Assembly: GCA_030157545.1 (NCBI GenBank) | Contig: JAOAUN010000013.1 | Coordinates: forward strand, 1 to 64,000 | Source: Burkholderiaceae bacterium | GTDB taxonomy: Bacteria > Pseudomonadota > Gammaproteobacteria > Burkholderiales > Burkholderiaceae_D | Length of the DNA stretch: 64,000 bases | Direction of reading: 5' to 3' | In this document: in pieces, positions 17,918 through 27,465 of the stretch | How positions within the stretch are numbered: position 1 is the stretch's first letter | How the letters are laid out: the number at the start of each line of letters is the position of its first letter | Position numbers and translations under genes: made by a program | Notes under the pieces: generated by a model | Database searches by the model: none | Told to the model about the DNA's origin: nothing | The model's input: the letters and a program-made list of their open reading frames with translations, nothing else

Positions 17918-18190
17918 ATGAACACATCTTTCAAGAGTTTGATTTCCTGCGCAGTATGCGTGCTGTTGACAGCCTGCGTTGCCAATACGCCGGAATGGGA
18001 CAAGCGTTTCGGCGAATCGGTGCGCGCAGCGATTGCACAGCAAACCATTGACCCCAAGGCCGGACAAAATACCGATCCGGTGGCAGGTATCGATGGCAAG
18101 GCAGCCAATGATGCGATGGGGCGCTACCAGTCCAGTTTCAAAGAGCCACCGCCAGCAGCCAATAGCTTCACTATCGGCGTGGGCAGATAA
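17918..18190 (+). CDS. Small lipoprotein of the Tad locus
   Basis: A 90-residue protein with a lipoprotein signal peptide and lipobox LLTAC (Cys20). The mature part is short, with no recognisable domain (PEWDKRFGESVRAAIAQQTIDPKAG). It occupies the place where CpaD/RcpB, an outer-membrane lipoprotein helping the secretin, is usually encoded; residues DKRFGESVRAAIAQQTIDPKAG resemble the C-terminal end of CpaD proteins. It may therefore be a reduced CpaD, which is inference. It starts 11 bases after cpaC. Confidence 0.75.
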   Translation: MNTSFKSLISCAVCVLLTACVANTPEWDKRFGESVRAAIAQQTIDPKAGQNTDPVAGIDGKAANDAMGRYQSSFKEPPPAANSFTIGVGR

Positions 18191-18223
18191 GTGCGGCACT
18201 TCACGCTTAAAAGGAGAGGCAAG

Positions 18224-19504
18224 ATGAGCAGAGGTTTTCTGTCGCGTCGTATGACCCTGTTGCGGCGCAAACAGCAGGGAACCGTGGCGATACTGGTTGG
18301 CCTTTCCATCACCGTGCTGGTGGGCTTCGCCGGTCTCGCCCTTGATCTTGGCAAGCTGTATGTCGTCAAGACCGAATTGCAGAATAGTGCCGATGCCTGT
18401 GCATTGGCAGCATCTCAGGCGCTGACTGGCGCCAACACCAACCAACTGGCTATAGGCGAAGCTGCCGGTATCACGACTGGCTTGCGGCACAAGGTGCTGT
18501 TCCAGAAAGATACGGTGACGATGACGCCGAATAGTACAGTCGAATTCAGTGCCAGTAATGCAGCGAATTCTTTTGTAAGCAAAGCTGGCCTGAGCAATAG
18601 TCAGGCGCTGACGATGCGCTTTGTACGCTGCACCGTCAACAAACCGAACATTGATACCTGGTTCATTCAGGTCTTGAATGTGCTGCCAGGCGTAGCGATA
18701 GGTCAGCAAAATGTCAGCGCCAGTGCGGTAGCGACGCTGCAGGCTTCGCAGGTCACTTGCGGCCTGCCGGTGGCAGTCTGCAGCGGCGATTTGCCGGCCA
18801 GTACGCCAGTTGGCACTTGGCTGGTTGGTGCGCTGGGGTCTTCCAATAATCAGTCACTCACGGGCAGTTTTAAGTGGGTAGATTTTTCGCCACCCAACGG
18901 CGGGGCAACTGAACTGGGAAATATACTGACCGGTGACGGCGCCTGTGATTTGCCGGCAGTTGGTACACCTGTCGGCCAGCCTGGCGCCATTTCATCGCTG
19001 GCCAATGAATGGAACAGCCGTTTCGGCATCTATCAGGGAAATGTCAAACCCGGAGACGCCGCTCCTGACCAAAGCGGTTATGCGTATACCGACTTCGCTA
19101 CCAGCTGGCCATCAAAATTCAATGCCTTCGATGATTTCATCAGCAAACGCAGCGCCAATGCCGCGTATCAGGGCGATACCGCCGCAGGACTCAATACGAA
19201 GGGAACCATCAAAGATTCCGGTTACCTGCTTGCGAATGGCCATGACCGGCGGTTGATGACGGCGCCAGTTGTCAGCTGTGATGCGTATGCCACCAGTCAG
19301 ACCGCACCGATCATTTCCTGGGCTTGCGTATTCTTGCTGCACCCGATCAACAATAGCGCTGGCGGATCGAATGCTACCGGCGAAACCCGCATGTATCTTG
19401 AATATCGCGGCAAAGCCGATGACCCATCCAGTCCCTGCGCTTCCAATGGATTGCCTGGCGGGCCCGGTAGCACTGGGCCGCTAGTTGCCGCCCTGGTGAG
19501 GTGA
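18224..19504 (+). CDS. tadG: TadG-like minor pilin/pilus assembly protein
   Basis: The 426-residue product carries an N-terminal Tad domain: QQGTVAILVGLSITVLVGFAGLALDLGKLYVVKTELQNSADACALAASQAL, with a processing-like region and single membrane helix (residues about 18-60). The large remainder is predicted to be exported and shows no VWA MIDAS motif. It is likely a pseudopilin-like surface or periplasmic component. ATG 18224 follows GGAGAGGC (18211-18218); the GTG at 18191 directly abuts the previous stop and is less likely. The next gene overlaps its stop. Confidence 0.82.
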   Translation: MSRGFLSRRMTLLRRKQQGTVAILVGLSITVLVGFAGLALDLGKLYVVKTELQNSADACALAASQALTGANTNQLAIGEAAGITTGLRHKVLFQKDTVTMTPNSTVEFSASNAANSFVSKAGLSNSQALTMRFVRCTVNKPNIDTWFIQVLNVLPGVAIGQQNVSASAVATLQASQVTCGLPVAVCSGDLPASTPVGTWLVGALGSSNNQSLTGSFKWVDFSPPNGGATELGNILTGDGACDLPAVGTPVGQPGAISSLANEWNSRFGIYQGNVKPGDAAPDQSGYAYTDFATSWPSKFNAFDDFISKRSANAAYQGDTAAGLNTKGTIKDSGYLLANGHDRRLMTAPVVSCDAYATSQTAPIISWACVFLLHPINNSAGGSNATGETRMYLEYRGKADDPSSPCASNGLPGGPGSTGPLVAALVR

Positions 19505-19509
19505 GCAAC

Positions 19510-20037
19510 ATGCGACCGCTAGCGCCATGCATGATGAAGCAGAACCTCCCGCCAAGGCAGCGTGGCGCAGCGATCGTGGAATTTGCGCTGCTGCTGGTCC
19601 CCATGCTGATAGTGGCATTTGGTGTGGCCGAATATGGTCGCGCCGTCTATCACTACAACACGATCGCCAAATCGGTACGCAGCGCAGTGCGCATACTGGC
19701 CCAACATAACCCGAGCGATGCCGGGTATGACAGCAGGATCACCCAGGCGAAATGCCTTGCAGTCTATGGAAATACTGAATGTACGGGTTCGTCGCTAGCT
19801 CCCGGACTCGCCGTCAGCAACGTCAATGTCTGCGACCGCGTTAGTTGGAGCGGCTGTAATGGCGCCGTGCAAAGCGACTACGAGAATGTATCGACAGGAC
19901 TGGGGACAATCAATCTCGTTGAAGTGCGTATCAGTGGCTATCAATTTTCATTCATAGGTCTTCCGCTAATCAGCATCCCCATCGGTAACGCGATGAGCTT
20001 TGGCGCAATTCAGGCCGTCATGAGGCAAACAGGATGA
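19510..20037 (+). CDS. tadE: TadE-like pseudopilin, first copy
   Basis: A 175-residue minor pilin. RQRGAAIVEFALLLVPMLIVAFGVAEYGRAVYHYNTI has the RG^AAIVEFALL prepilin-like cleavage site with Glu +5 expected of TadE, followed by the hydrophobic helix and the conserved EYGRAVYHYNTI. The rest is a periplasmic domain with paired cysteines. GAGGTGA at 19498-19504 supports ATG 19510, while GTG 19501 lies inside the preceding gene's end. The second TadE-like gene overlaps by 4 bases. Confidence 0.87.
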   Translation: MRPLAPCMMKQNLPPRQRGAAIVEFALLLVPMLIVAFGVAEYGRAVYHYNTIAKSVRSAVRILAQHNPSDAGYDSRITQAKCLAVYGNTECTGSSLAPGLAVSNVNVCDRVSWSGCNGAVQSDYENVSTGLGTINLVEVRISGYQFSFIGLPLISIPIGNAMSFGAIQAVMRQTG

Positions 20038-20483
20038 AACCCTTTCTTATGCGTTATCGCCAGCGTCAGGGCGGATCGACTGCTGTTGAATTCGCGCTCG
20101 TGTCTGCCTTTGGGGGCTTGTTCGTTGCCTTGCTCGGAGCGATGGAGTTGGGGCGCGTACTGTTTTATCTGAATACGGCGAACGAAGCGACGCGACTCGG
20201 CGCCCGTATCGCAGTGGTGTGCGATGCCAATGACTCAACAATAAAAAGCCGGATGACGAACCTGTTGCCATTGCTTCAGCCTGAAAAAATAAGCGTCAGC
20301 TATTCGCCTGGTGGTTGCGCATCCAGTGTAGAGAATGCGCGCAACACCTGTCAGTCGGTAACGGTTGCCATTACCGGACTGCAGATCGATACCGTGATTC
20401 CGTTTGTTCCGTTCAGTGTGACGATGCCGTCATTCAGCACGACCTTGTCACGTGAAGCGATGAACAGTGCTAACTGCACTTGA
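20034..20483 (+). CDS. TadE-like pseudopilin, second copy
   Basis: A 149-residue protein related to its upstream neighbour: QGGSTAVEFALVSAFGGLFVALLGAMELGRVLFYLNTANEATRLGARIA has the G^STAVEFALV processing motif, the helix and the ELGRVLFYLNTA consensus of TadE/TadF. Two such minor pilins (TadE and TadF) are commonly paired; this one could take the TadF role. Start overlaps the stop of the first copy (ATGA), so expression is coupled. Confidence 0.85.
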   Translation: MKPFLMRYRQRQGGSTAVEFALVSAFGGLFVALLGAMELGRVLFYLNTANEATRLGARIAVVCDANDSTIKSRMTNLLPLLQPEKISVSYSPGGCASSVENARNTCQSVTVAITGLQIDTVIPFVPFSVTMPSFSTTLSREAMNSANCT

Positions 20484-20535
20484 ATCCGAGTGAGAAATAC
20501 GCGTCAATAACTTTGTTTTTTATATTGGAATACTT

Positions 20536-21735
20536 ATGAAAGCACTAGTTATTTCATCTGACATTGAATTGAAATCCAGAATCGGCAAGATTCTTTCGAT
20601 GCGGAATCCGCCCATCATCATGCTTTCCGAAGTGCCCAGCATGTTGCAGAACGGCGGCGTGACAGCGATCATGAAACCAGATCTGGTACTCGTCGACGCA
20701 ACCGATCATGAGCAGCACAAGCTGGCCATGCTTGAAAAGCTGGCACTGCAATATCCGCAGGCTTCGCTGGTGCTGCTGGCTACGCATCAATCTTCAGATT
20801 TGCTGATTGCTGCCATGCGCGCTGGCGTGCGTGAAGTGCTGACCTTACCTCTGGCGCATGAACAATTCGAAGAAGCACTGGATCGCATAACGCATAAGCT
20901 TGAAGGATCAGTTCCAAAGGAAGGCAAGGTGTTGTCCTTCATTTCCTGCAAAGGGGGCAGCGGCACCACTTTTCTTGCTTCCAATCTAGCCTATGCCTTA
21001 GCTTCACTGGGGCAAAAGAAGACCTTGCTGATCGACCTGAATCTGCAATTTGGCGACGCCGCGCTCTACCTGTCAGACGCCAAACCGACCATGACACTGG
21101 CTGATCTGTGCGGGCAAATGAATCGCCTTGACGCAGGCCTGCTTGAATCGAGCCTGATCCGCATCGCCCCCAACTTCGGTGTGCTGGCCGCTTCGGATGA
21201 CCCGGATCCGGCCGTGGAAATCCGGCCCGACCATATTGAGATCATTTTGCAGCTGGCGCGCAAGCACTACGACTTTGTGCTGCTCGACATAGGTCGTCAG
21301 ATTAACGGTGTTTCGATTCGCGCGCTGGATGGCTCCGATGGCATCTATCCGATTTTGCAGCAGTCATTGCCTTTCATGCGCGACGGCCGGCGTTTGCTCG
21401 ATATCTTTTCTTCGCTGGGCTATCGCAAGGAAAAAATTCACCTGACCGTCAACCGCTATGACAGCTCGGCCAAGTTGCGCACTTCCGAAATGGAGCGGGC
21501 GCTGGGCAATACGCTGGCTCACTTCATTCCAAATAATTATGACGTCGTGAATGAATCGATTAACCAAGGTGTGCCCGCATTGAAACTGGCTCGCAGCAGC
21601 AGCATCGGCAAAGCGCTGGCCGAATTTGTCAACCAACTCACTGAAGCCACGCCAACATCAGGAATGGGAATGATCCGCCGCCTTTTCGTTCGTAACCACG
21701 CCAATGGCGGGAGTGCCGGAAACCAGACAACGTAA
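20536..21735 (+). CDS. tadZ: Pilus-localising ATPase TadZ/CpaE
   Basis: A 399-residue ParA/MinD-like protein that positions the Tad machine at the pole in studied bacteria. The N-terminal domain (1-120) is a receiver-like fold without the usual phosphorylation pocket (VLVDATDHEQ, LLATHQSSDLL, VREVLTLPL). The ATPase part has a deviant Walker A FISCKGGSGTTFLASNLAYAL (about 135-155), where the family often has KGGVGTT, and LIDLNLQFGDAALYL. It comes 52 bases after the minor pilins and its stop overlaps the tadA start. Confidence 0.92.
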   Translation: MKALVISSDIELKSRIGKILSMRNPPIIMLSEVPSMLQNGGVTAIMKPDLVLVDATDHEQHKLAMLEKLALQYPQASLVLLATHQSSDLLIAAMRAGVREVLTLPLAHEQFEEALDRITHKLEGSVPKEGKVLSFISCKGGSGTTFLASNLAYALASLGQKKTLLIDLNLQFGDAALYLSDAKPTMTLADLCGQMNRLDAGLLESSLIRIAPNFGVLAASDDPDPAVEIRPDHIEIILQLARKHYDFVLLDIGRQINGVSIRALDGSDGIYPILQQSLPFMRDGRRLLDIFSSLGYRKEKIHLTVNRYDSSAKLRTSEMERALGNTLAHFIPNNYDVVNESINQGVPALKLARSSSIGKALAEFVNQLTEATPTSGMGMIRRLFVRNHANGGSAGNQTT

Positions 21736-23108
21736 TGACCACATCCGACAAGGAAAATAATATGAGCTTCAGAGACAGATTGTCACTGGTTTCAAACGCA
21801 AGTCAGGCAACAGGCAATGAGGTGGATATTTCCAGCACGGCGTATCAGTCCTTGCGCAAGAGCATGCACCGTATCTTGCTGGAGCGGATAGATCTGGAGC
21901 GGCTTCAGCAATTGAATGTCGAGCAATTCAAACGTGAACTATCGCTACTGGTCGAGCATATTGTCGAAGACGAAAACATGGTCGTCAACACGGCAGAACG
22001 GCGACGGCTCGTACTGGATATGCAATATGAAATGCTTGGATTTGGTCCGCTCGAGCCCCTGCTGAATGACCCCTCAGTTTCAGATATCCTGGTCAATACA
22101 GCTGCGCAGATTTACGTTGAGCGTCATGGCAAGCTGGAGCTCACTCCCATCACCTTTCATGACAACGCCCATCTGCTGAAGATCATCGAAAAAATTGTGT
22201 CGCGGATTGGGCGCCGGGTAGATGAATCCAGTCCTATGGTTGATGCCCGCTTGCCAGACGGTTCACGCGTCAATGCGATCATTCCGCCACTTGCGCTCGA
22301 CGGTCCCATCCTGTCGATCCGGCGCTTCTCGGTGCAGCCGCTAACCATGGTCGATCTTTTGTCCTACAAGAGCCTGACGCCGCAAATGGCGCAAGTGCTG
22401 GAGTCGCTTGCCAAAGCCAAAGTCAATATCCTGATTTCTGGTGGCACCGGCAGTGGCAAGACGACGCTACTGAATGTGTTGTCTGGTTTCATTCCGTCGA
22501 ACGAACGCATTCTCACCATCGAAGATGCTGCTGAATTGCAAATGCAGCAGCCGCATGTCGTGAGGCTGGAAACGCGCCCTCCGAATATTGAGGGCAATGG
22601 GGAAGTGTCACAACGCGCATTGGTGCGCAACGCACTGCGCATGCGACCTGACCGCATCATTCTGGGTGAAGTGCGTGGCGCAGAAGCGCTCGACATGCTG
22701 CAGGCGATGAACACCGGGCATGAAGGTTCATTGGCCACCATTCACTCCAATAGTCCGCGCGATGCACTAGCCCGACTGGAGAACATGGTCGGCATGGCCG
22801 GCGCCAACCTCACTTCGCGTGCGACGCGACAGCAGATTGCCTCTGCCATCACCGTTGTGATTCAGGTGATGCGACTTTCAGATGGCGGACGACGGATAGT
22901 CAGTCTGCAAGAAATCAACGGAATGGAAGGCGACACTATCACGATGCAGGAAATATTCGGCTTCCGCCGTACTGGTGTCGCCTCTGATGGCAAGGTGCTC
23001 GGTCATTATTTTGCGACAGGCGTGTTTCCGCAATTTGAACAGCGCCTGAAAGAGTATGGCGTCGCTGTGCCGGATTCGACGTATGACCCCAGTAAGGTCT
23101 TTGAATAA
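21735..23108 (+). CDS. tadA: Tad secretion ATPase TadA/CpaF
   Basis: The hexameric motor ATPase that drives Flp extension (and possibly retraction) at the inner membrane. The 457-residue protein has the family order: N-terminal helical region, [20 protein letters not shown], the arginine-rich [12 protein letters not shown], Walker [14 protein letters not shown] (235-245), Asp box [19 protein letters not shown], Walker [17 protein letters not shown] and the His box [15 protein letters not shown] 21735 overlaps the tadZ stop; an in-frame ATG at 21762 (MSFRDRLSL) is a possible alternative. Confidence 0.95.
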   Translation: MTTSDKENNMSFRDRLSLVSNASQATGNEVDISSTAYQSLRKSMHRILLERIDLERLQQLNVEQFKRELSLLVEHIVEDENMVVNTAERRRLVLDMQYEMLGFGPLEPLLNDPSVSDILVNTAAQIYVERHGKLELTPITFHDNAHLLKIIEKIVSRIGRRVDESSPMVDARLPDGSRVNAIIPPLALDGPILSIRRFSVQPLTMVDLLSYKSLTPQMAQVLESLAKAKVNILISGGTGSGKTTLLNVLSGFIPSNERILTIEDAAELQMQQPHVVRLETRPPNIEGNGEVSQRALVRNALRMRPDRIILGEVRGAEALDMLQAMNTGHEGSLATIHSNSPRDALARLENMVGMAGANLTSRATRQQIASAITVVIQVMRLSDGGRRIVSLQEINGMEGDTITMQEIFGFRRTGVASDGKVLGHYFATGVFPQFEQRLKEYGVAVPDSTYDPSKVFE

Positions 23109-23133
23109 CGACTGAAACGACCAGGAACTCATC

Positions 23134-24111
23134 ATGGATATTGTTTATTACAGTGCCTTCGTCCTGATCTTTATTGCTGTGGCTCTCGGTGTTGAAGTGG
23201 CATGGCAGTGGTGGTTTTCTTCGCAGAGCGGGGCAGCCCGTCGTACTCAACAGCGCCTGAAATCTGTTGAAACTGACGGTAAAGAAAATGCGGCCAGCAA
23301 GTCCTTGCTGAAGCGTCGCCGTTTGGCTGAATCTGCCTCAACCGAAGCTTTCCTGCGTCGCCTGCGCGGCATCGATTTGATCGACAGTACTTTGCAACAG
23401 TCAGGATGCAACTGGACAGTTGCTGGTTTGCTCGTCAATACCGCGTTATGTTTCCTGTTCGGCTTGTTGATCGCCTTGATGCTGCTACTACAGCTTTCAA
23501 TTGCAATTGCTGCCGGAATTGTCTGCAGCCTGGCGCCGGTCTTGTATGTCTTCAGAAAACGCAGCAAGAGACTGGAAAAGATAGAGGGGCAGCTGCCCGA
23601 AGTGGCAGACCTGATCGCACGTAGTCTGCGGGCCGGGCATGCATTCCCGTCTACTTTGCAAATGGTGGCTGATGAAATGCCGGAGCCTGTCGCAGGTGAG
23701 TTTCGCATAGTCGCTGACGAGGTTAACTTCGGCATCGCAATGAGCGAAGCCCTGCAGCGTCTGGCAGCACGTATTCCACTGAATGATTTGCGCTATCTGG
23801 TCGTTGCCGTTCTTATTCAGCGTGAATCTGGCGGCAATCTTGCTGAGCTCATGAGCAGCATCAGTTTTTTAATCCGCGAGCGACTCAAGCTCCTCGGGCA
23901 GATCAGGACGCTGTCTGCCGAAGGAAGATTGTCAGCCTGGATCCTGTTCATGTTGCCGGTAGCGATATGCGTGATATTGGGGTTCACTACGCCGACATAT
24001 TTCAATGCGCTGCTTGAAGATCCCGATGGCAAGATGCTGATCATGATTGCAGCCGGGATGATGGTGATGGGGGCACTGTGGATGCGCAAAATTATTCATA
24101 TTCACATTTGA
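23134..24111 (+). CDS. tadB: Tad inner-membrane platform protein TadB
   Basis: A 325-residue T2SSF-domain protein. An N-terminal helix, two central helices (LLVNTALCFLFGLLIALMLLL; IAAGIVCSLAPVLYVF), the cytoplasmic T2SSF domain (QLPEVADLIARSLRAGHAFPSTLQMVADEMPEP) and C-terminal helices are visible. TadB and TadC are thought to form the platform on which TadA works. TadC follows after 12 bases. Confidence 0.92.
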   Translation: MDIVYYSAFVLIFIAVALGVEVAWQWWFSSQSGAARRTQQRLKSVETDGKENAASKSLLKRRRLAESASTEAFLRRLRGIDLIDSTLQQSGCNWTVAGLLVNTALCFLFGLLIALMLLLQLSIAIAAGIVCSLAPVLYVFRKRSKRLEKIEGQLPEVADLIARSLRAGHAFPSTLQMVADEMPEPVAGEFRIVADEVNFGIAMSEALQRLAARIPLNDLRYLVVAVLIQRESGGNLAELMSSISFLIRERLKLLGQIRTLSAEGRLSAWILFMLPVAICVILGFTTPTYFNALLEDPDGKMLIMIAAGMMVMGALWMRKIIHIHI

Positions 24112-24123
24112 CAGGATCACATC

Positions 24124-25068
24124 ATGACCAGCCAACCGCTTATCTTTTATGTCGTCGTATTCCTGGTCTGGGCAGTCATTGCCGGCCTGGTGGTTTGGTT
24201 GATATTCCCGGACCGATTCAAGCAGCGCCTTGCCGGTTTGCAGGATGACGCTGCTCTCGTTGGCACCGAGCAGAGCAATCCTTGGGTAGAGAGGATTGTG
24301 CAAGTTGCCAATCCCTTCATGAAATTGTCTTTGCCGTCAGAAGGCTGGGATCATTCGCCAATCCGAATTCGTTTCATCAATGCCGGCTGGCGCAATCCTT
24401 CGACCATGCCAATCTATTTTGCTGCAAAGACCGTGCTTGCGATAATTTTCCCCTTACTGCTGTTGTTGTTCGGCGGGGAAAATTTTCTTAACACAGGAGC
24501 CAGCGTCATTATGCTAATGCTGGTCCTTTCTGCTTCCATTGGCTATTACCTGCCCAATGTTTATTTAATCGTGGCCATAGCACGGAGGCAGCGTGAAATT
24601 TTCGATAATTTTCCTGATGCTTTGGACTTGCTGACCATCTGTATTGAAGCAGGCCTCGCACTCGATCAGGCAATTCTGAAGGTTGCTTCCGAAATTCATA
24701 TCAGCAGCCAAATATTGGCGCAGGAGCTGCAACTGGTGCTGATGGAATTGCGTACAGGTTTTTCAAAAGAACAGGCACTGCGTCATCTGGCCTTGCGCAC
24801 TGGCGTAGAAGAAGTCGAAATGCTGGCGACCATGCTGATCCAGTCAGACCGGTTTGGTACCAGCATGGCTGATTCGCTGCGCGTGCACTCGGATAATTTA
24901 CGCAACAAGCGCCGCCAGAAGGCAGAAGAAACCGCCACCAAGATTGCGCTCAAGCTGCTCTTTCCTCTTATTTTCTTTATTTTCCCGACTCTGCTGCTGG
25001 TCTTGCTAGGGCCGTCAATGATGCAAGTTTACCGTGTGCTGCTGCCGGCGATGACTGGCGGCGAGTGA
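24124..25068 (+). CDS. tadC: Tad inner-membrane platform protein TadC
   Basis: The partner of TadB, 314 residues with the same layout: N-terminal membrane helix, a helical pair near 95-145, the T2SSF domain (NFPDALDLLTICIEAGLALDQAILKVASEI, and LAQELQLVLMELRTGFSKEQALRHLALRTGVEEV) and two C-terminal helices (LLFPLIFFIFPTLLLVLLGPSMM). It overlaps the upstream reading of tadD only in an unlikely longer start. Confidence 0.92.
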   Translation: MTSQPLIFYVVVFLVWAVIAGLVVWLIFPDRFKQRLAGLQDDAALVGTEQSNPWVERIVQVANPFMKLSLPSEGWDHSPIRIRFINAGWRNPSTMPIYFAAKTVLAIIFPLLLLLFGGENFLNTGASVIMLMLVLSASIGYYLPNVYLIVAIARRQREIFDNFPDALDLLTICIEAGLALDQAILKVASEIHISSQILAQELQLVLMELRTGFSKEQALRHLALRTGVEEVEMLATMLIQSDRFGTSMADSLRVHSDNLRNKRRQKAEETATKIALKLLFPLIFFIFPTLLLVLLGPSMMQVYRVLLPAMTGGE

Positions 25069-25085
25069 ATTCAAGGAGAAAACAT

Positions 25086-26147
25086 ATGAATACATCCTCC
25101 AGCATTTTGATGGCGCTATGTAGCAGTAGTGTGCTGCTTGGTTGTGCCAGCAACGGCAGCAATTCTGCCTTCGGGTCGACAGATCCTGTTTCGTCGACAT
25201 TGCAAGCTTTTATCGATACTGCGCAATCGCTTTACAAGCGCGGACGTGAGTTGCATAAAGCAAGCCGACTGGCTGAAGCCGATCAGTATTATCAACAAGC
25301 GCTGAGGATTGATCCCTCTTATATGGATGCGCAAAATGCACTGGCTGCGCTCGACGCAAGCCGCGGCGATGTGGACCGTGCAATCAGCTTGCTTGAAAGC
25401 CTGGCAGAAGCGCATCCTGATGCTGCGCATGTCCATGCCAATCTCGGCTATGCGTATTACCTGAAAGGACAGTTTATATTGGCGCGGGAAGCCTTGGAGC
25501 GCGCCACCATGCTGGATCCCTCGAATGAAAATGCCTGGAACAAGCTCAACATGGTGAATGCAGAAATCTATCGCCAGGAAATGCTCGCGCATAAAGACGC
25601 AGCCAATAAACAAGTCGTGCTGGCCGGCGAGGGCATGGAAATCAATCAGCTCATGCCGGGCGTGTATGCGCTACGCTATCCGGATACTGATGAGCAGCCG
25701 TTACAGGCAGCACAGACGCAAGCCACCCAACCCACCCAAGCAACGCAAGTGGCAAAGGTCAAAGAACTTGAATCGCCGGCATTGACGAAGCATGCGACCG
25801 CATCAATCCCAGCTGCCACTTCGACCAGTCGCATTGAGCTAGTCAACGGCAACGGTGTAACAGGATTGGCTCGCGCATTGCGCGGGCTGATCTCAGAGCA
25901 GCAATGGAAGGTGGTGCGCACTCGCAATAACGAGCAGTACACCGTCAAAGCAACCCGTATCGAATATGCGTACAGCTTCTATCCTGCTGCGCGACAGCTC
26001 GCAGAAGCTATGGGCGTGAATGCTGTGCTGCGCCCCAATAATCAGCAAGAAGGCAGCAACCTGCGCGTTGTTCTTGGTCGTGACTATACGAGCGTTGAAA
26101 TCATGCGTCAGCGTATTGCAGGTTTGTCGCCTTCGAATTTCAATTAA
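25086..26147 (+). CDS. tadD: TadD-like TPR lipoprotein with a LytR C-terminal domain
   Basis: A 353-residue lipoprotein: signal peptide with lipobox VLLGC (Cys20), then TPR units (ASRLAEADQYYQQALRIDPSYMDAQNALAAL; HVHANLGYAYYLKGQFILAREALERATMLDPS) as in TadD, needed for pilus assembly in other species. Beyond a Gln/Thr-rich linker (TQATQPTQATQ), residues about 250-345 form a LytR_C-type domain (RIELVNGNGVTGLARALRG ... VLRPNNQQEGSNLRVVLGRDY), which in other proteins sits near the cell wall. AAGGAG at 25073-25078 fixes ATG 25086. The stop overlaps the convergent hydrolase gene tail to tail by 4 bases. Confidence 0.9.
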   Translation: MNTSSSILMALCSSSVLLGCASNGSNSAFGSTDPVSSTLQAFIDTAQSLYKRGRELHKASRLAEADQYYQQALRIDPSYMDAQNALAALDASRGDVDRAISLLESLAEAHPDAAHVHANLGYAYYLKGQFILAREALERATMLDPSNENAWNKLNMVNAEIYRQEMLAHKDAANKQVVLAGEGMEINQLMPGVYALRYPDTDEQPLQAAQTQATQPTQATQVAKVKELESPALTKHATASIPAATSTSRIELVNGNGVTGLARALRGLISEQQWKVVRTRNNEQYTVKATRIEYAYSFYPAARQLAEAMGVNAVLRPNNQQEGSNLRVVLGRDYTSVEIMRQRIAGLSPSNFN

Positions 26148-27328
26148 TTGCCGCTGGCCTGGGGCGAAGGCACACTACTTTTTTCGCTCCAGACTACATC
26201 CTTGTCGACAGCATATAAATGGCAAGCGGCACCGCTCGATTGCTGACACGCAGCCATTACGCGTTCAACCGGATCATCCCCTTCTTCGGCCCAGCTCCAT
26301 TCACCTGAACTCGACAAGGCAAAAGCACGCGGTGTCGATCTTGCTAAAAAATTTCTGTACGCGGCACGACCGGCTTCCGACAAGTAAGGCACCGCTTCGA
26401 CATTGTCAATCGCTGCAAAATTCGTCGCCAGCAGCTTCGGACGCGTGGGCAGCGTGAATACTTCAGCGGTCGGCATACCCACGCTTTGCAGGAAGCGTTC
26501 AGTCTCGGGCCACCACACTGCCACACCATCACGGCTGCCAGCCAAACCGTGAGCGTCAGATTTGAAATTGCCGAACGCGACCAGCTGCGCGCGACCGCCT
26601 GCCGATTGATAGGCTTGAGCCAGTTTGCCGGCCAAAACTGAATTGAAGTAGCTGTCATTGGCGCCATAGAACCACAGGCTAGGCAGCGCGGTCTTGCCTG
26701 CATAGCTGGCAAAGGCGGTCACCAGACTGGCACGCCAGTCGCAGTTGCCGCCATCAATGCGCAAGCCGCCGGCAAAATTCAACAGGCCGCGCACGCCCGG
26801 AAAATGGCGCGTACCAAATGCCATCGTCGCCAGTCCACCATAGGATTGGCCGGCGACGACGATATGTTGAGGGTCGACCCAGCTTTCACGCACCAGTGCT
26901 GACAGCGCAGCCTCGATGTCATCGGCCTGCAGCTGGCCGTTGTCTTTCATATTGCAGCCATAGTCGCTGTAATTGCCAGTCGATTTGGAAAATCCTTTGC
27001 GCATCGGGATTGCCACTGCATAGCCGCGTTTGACAAATTCGCGACTCATTGCCAGGAAGCGGTCTCGTCTTTGCAAATTGGGGTTGCCACGATCTTTGCC
27101 ATGATTCATCAGCAGCAAGGGGAAGGGGCCTTCGCCTGCAGGTTTGTAAATTGTGGTCTCGAATTGCAGATGACTGCCATTCACACTCACGACCGGCAGC
27201 ATCACGATTTGTTCATTGATGCTGATGTCGAGTGCGTTGGCATGGGCAAGGCTCGCGCATCCCAAACTTATGCAGACGACGACAAGACGAAGTCGGCGAG
27301 AAAGTGTGGCAAATGAAGGTAGGTGCAT
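26144..27328 (-). CDS. Secreted alpha/beta hydrolase, dienelactone hydrolase-like
   Basis: From ATG 27328 the protein has 394 residues and a clear signal peptide (LRLVVVCISLGCASLAHA). The hydrolase core includes FPLLLMNHGKDRGNP, GYAVAIPMRKGF, the nucleophile elbow VVAGQSYGGLATMAFG (catalytic Ser), and a late Asp/His pair around NFKSDAHGLAG. Substrate unknown; it is an exported esterase or peptidase-like enzyme. Earlier starts (ATG 27358, TTG 27385) would put extra residues before the signal peptide and none has a strong ribosome binding site. About 110 C-terminal residues follow the core. Confidence 0.78.
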   Translation of the reverse strand: MHLPSFATLSRRLRLVVVCISLGCASLAHANALDISINEQIVMLPVVSVNGSHLQFETTIYKPAGEGPFPLLLMNHGKDRGNPNLQRRDRFLAMSREFVKRGYAVAIPMRKGFSKSTGNYSDYGCNMKDNGQLQADDIEAALSALVRESWVDPQHIVVAGQSYGGLATMAFGTRHFPGVRGLLNFAGGLRIDGGNCDWRASLVTAFASYAGKTALPSLWFYGANDSYFNSVLAGKLAQAYQSAGGRAQLVAFGNFKSDAHGLAGSRDGVAVWWPETERFLQSVGMPTAEVFTLPTRPKLLATNFAAIDNVEAVPYLSEAGRAAYRNFLARSTPRAFALSSSGEWSWAEEGDDPVERVMAACQQSSGAACHLYAVDKDVVWSEKSSVPSPQASGN

Positions 27329-27465
27329 AGCGCTATTACGATGAGCAAGATTGCCCATTCTAAATACCGCATTTCCCTGCTTCAATGCCTAATCAGACAA
27401 GAACACAAGCTAAATGTGAAAATTGATTTTGTATCAATCGCTTTTTGAGTTTGTGATTGAGTTGC

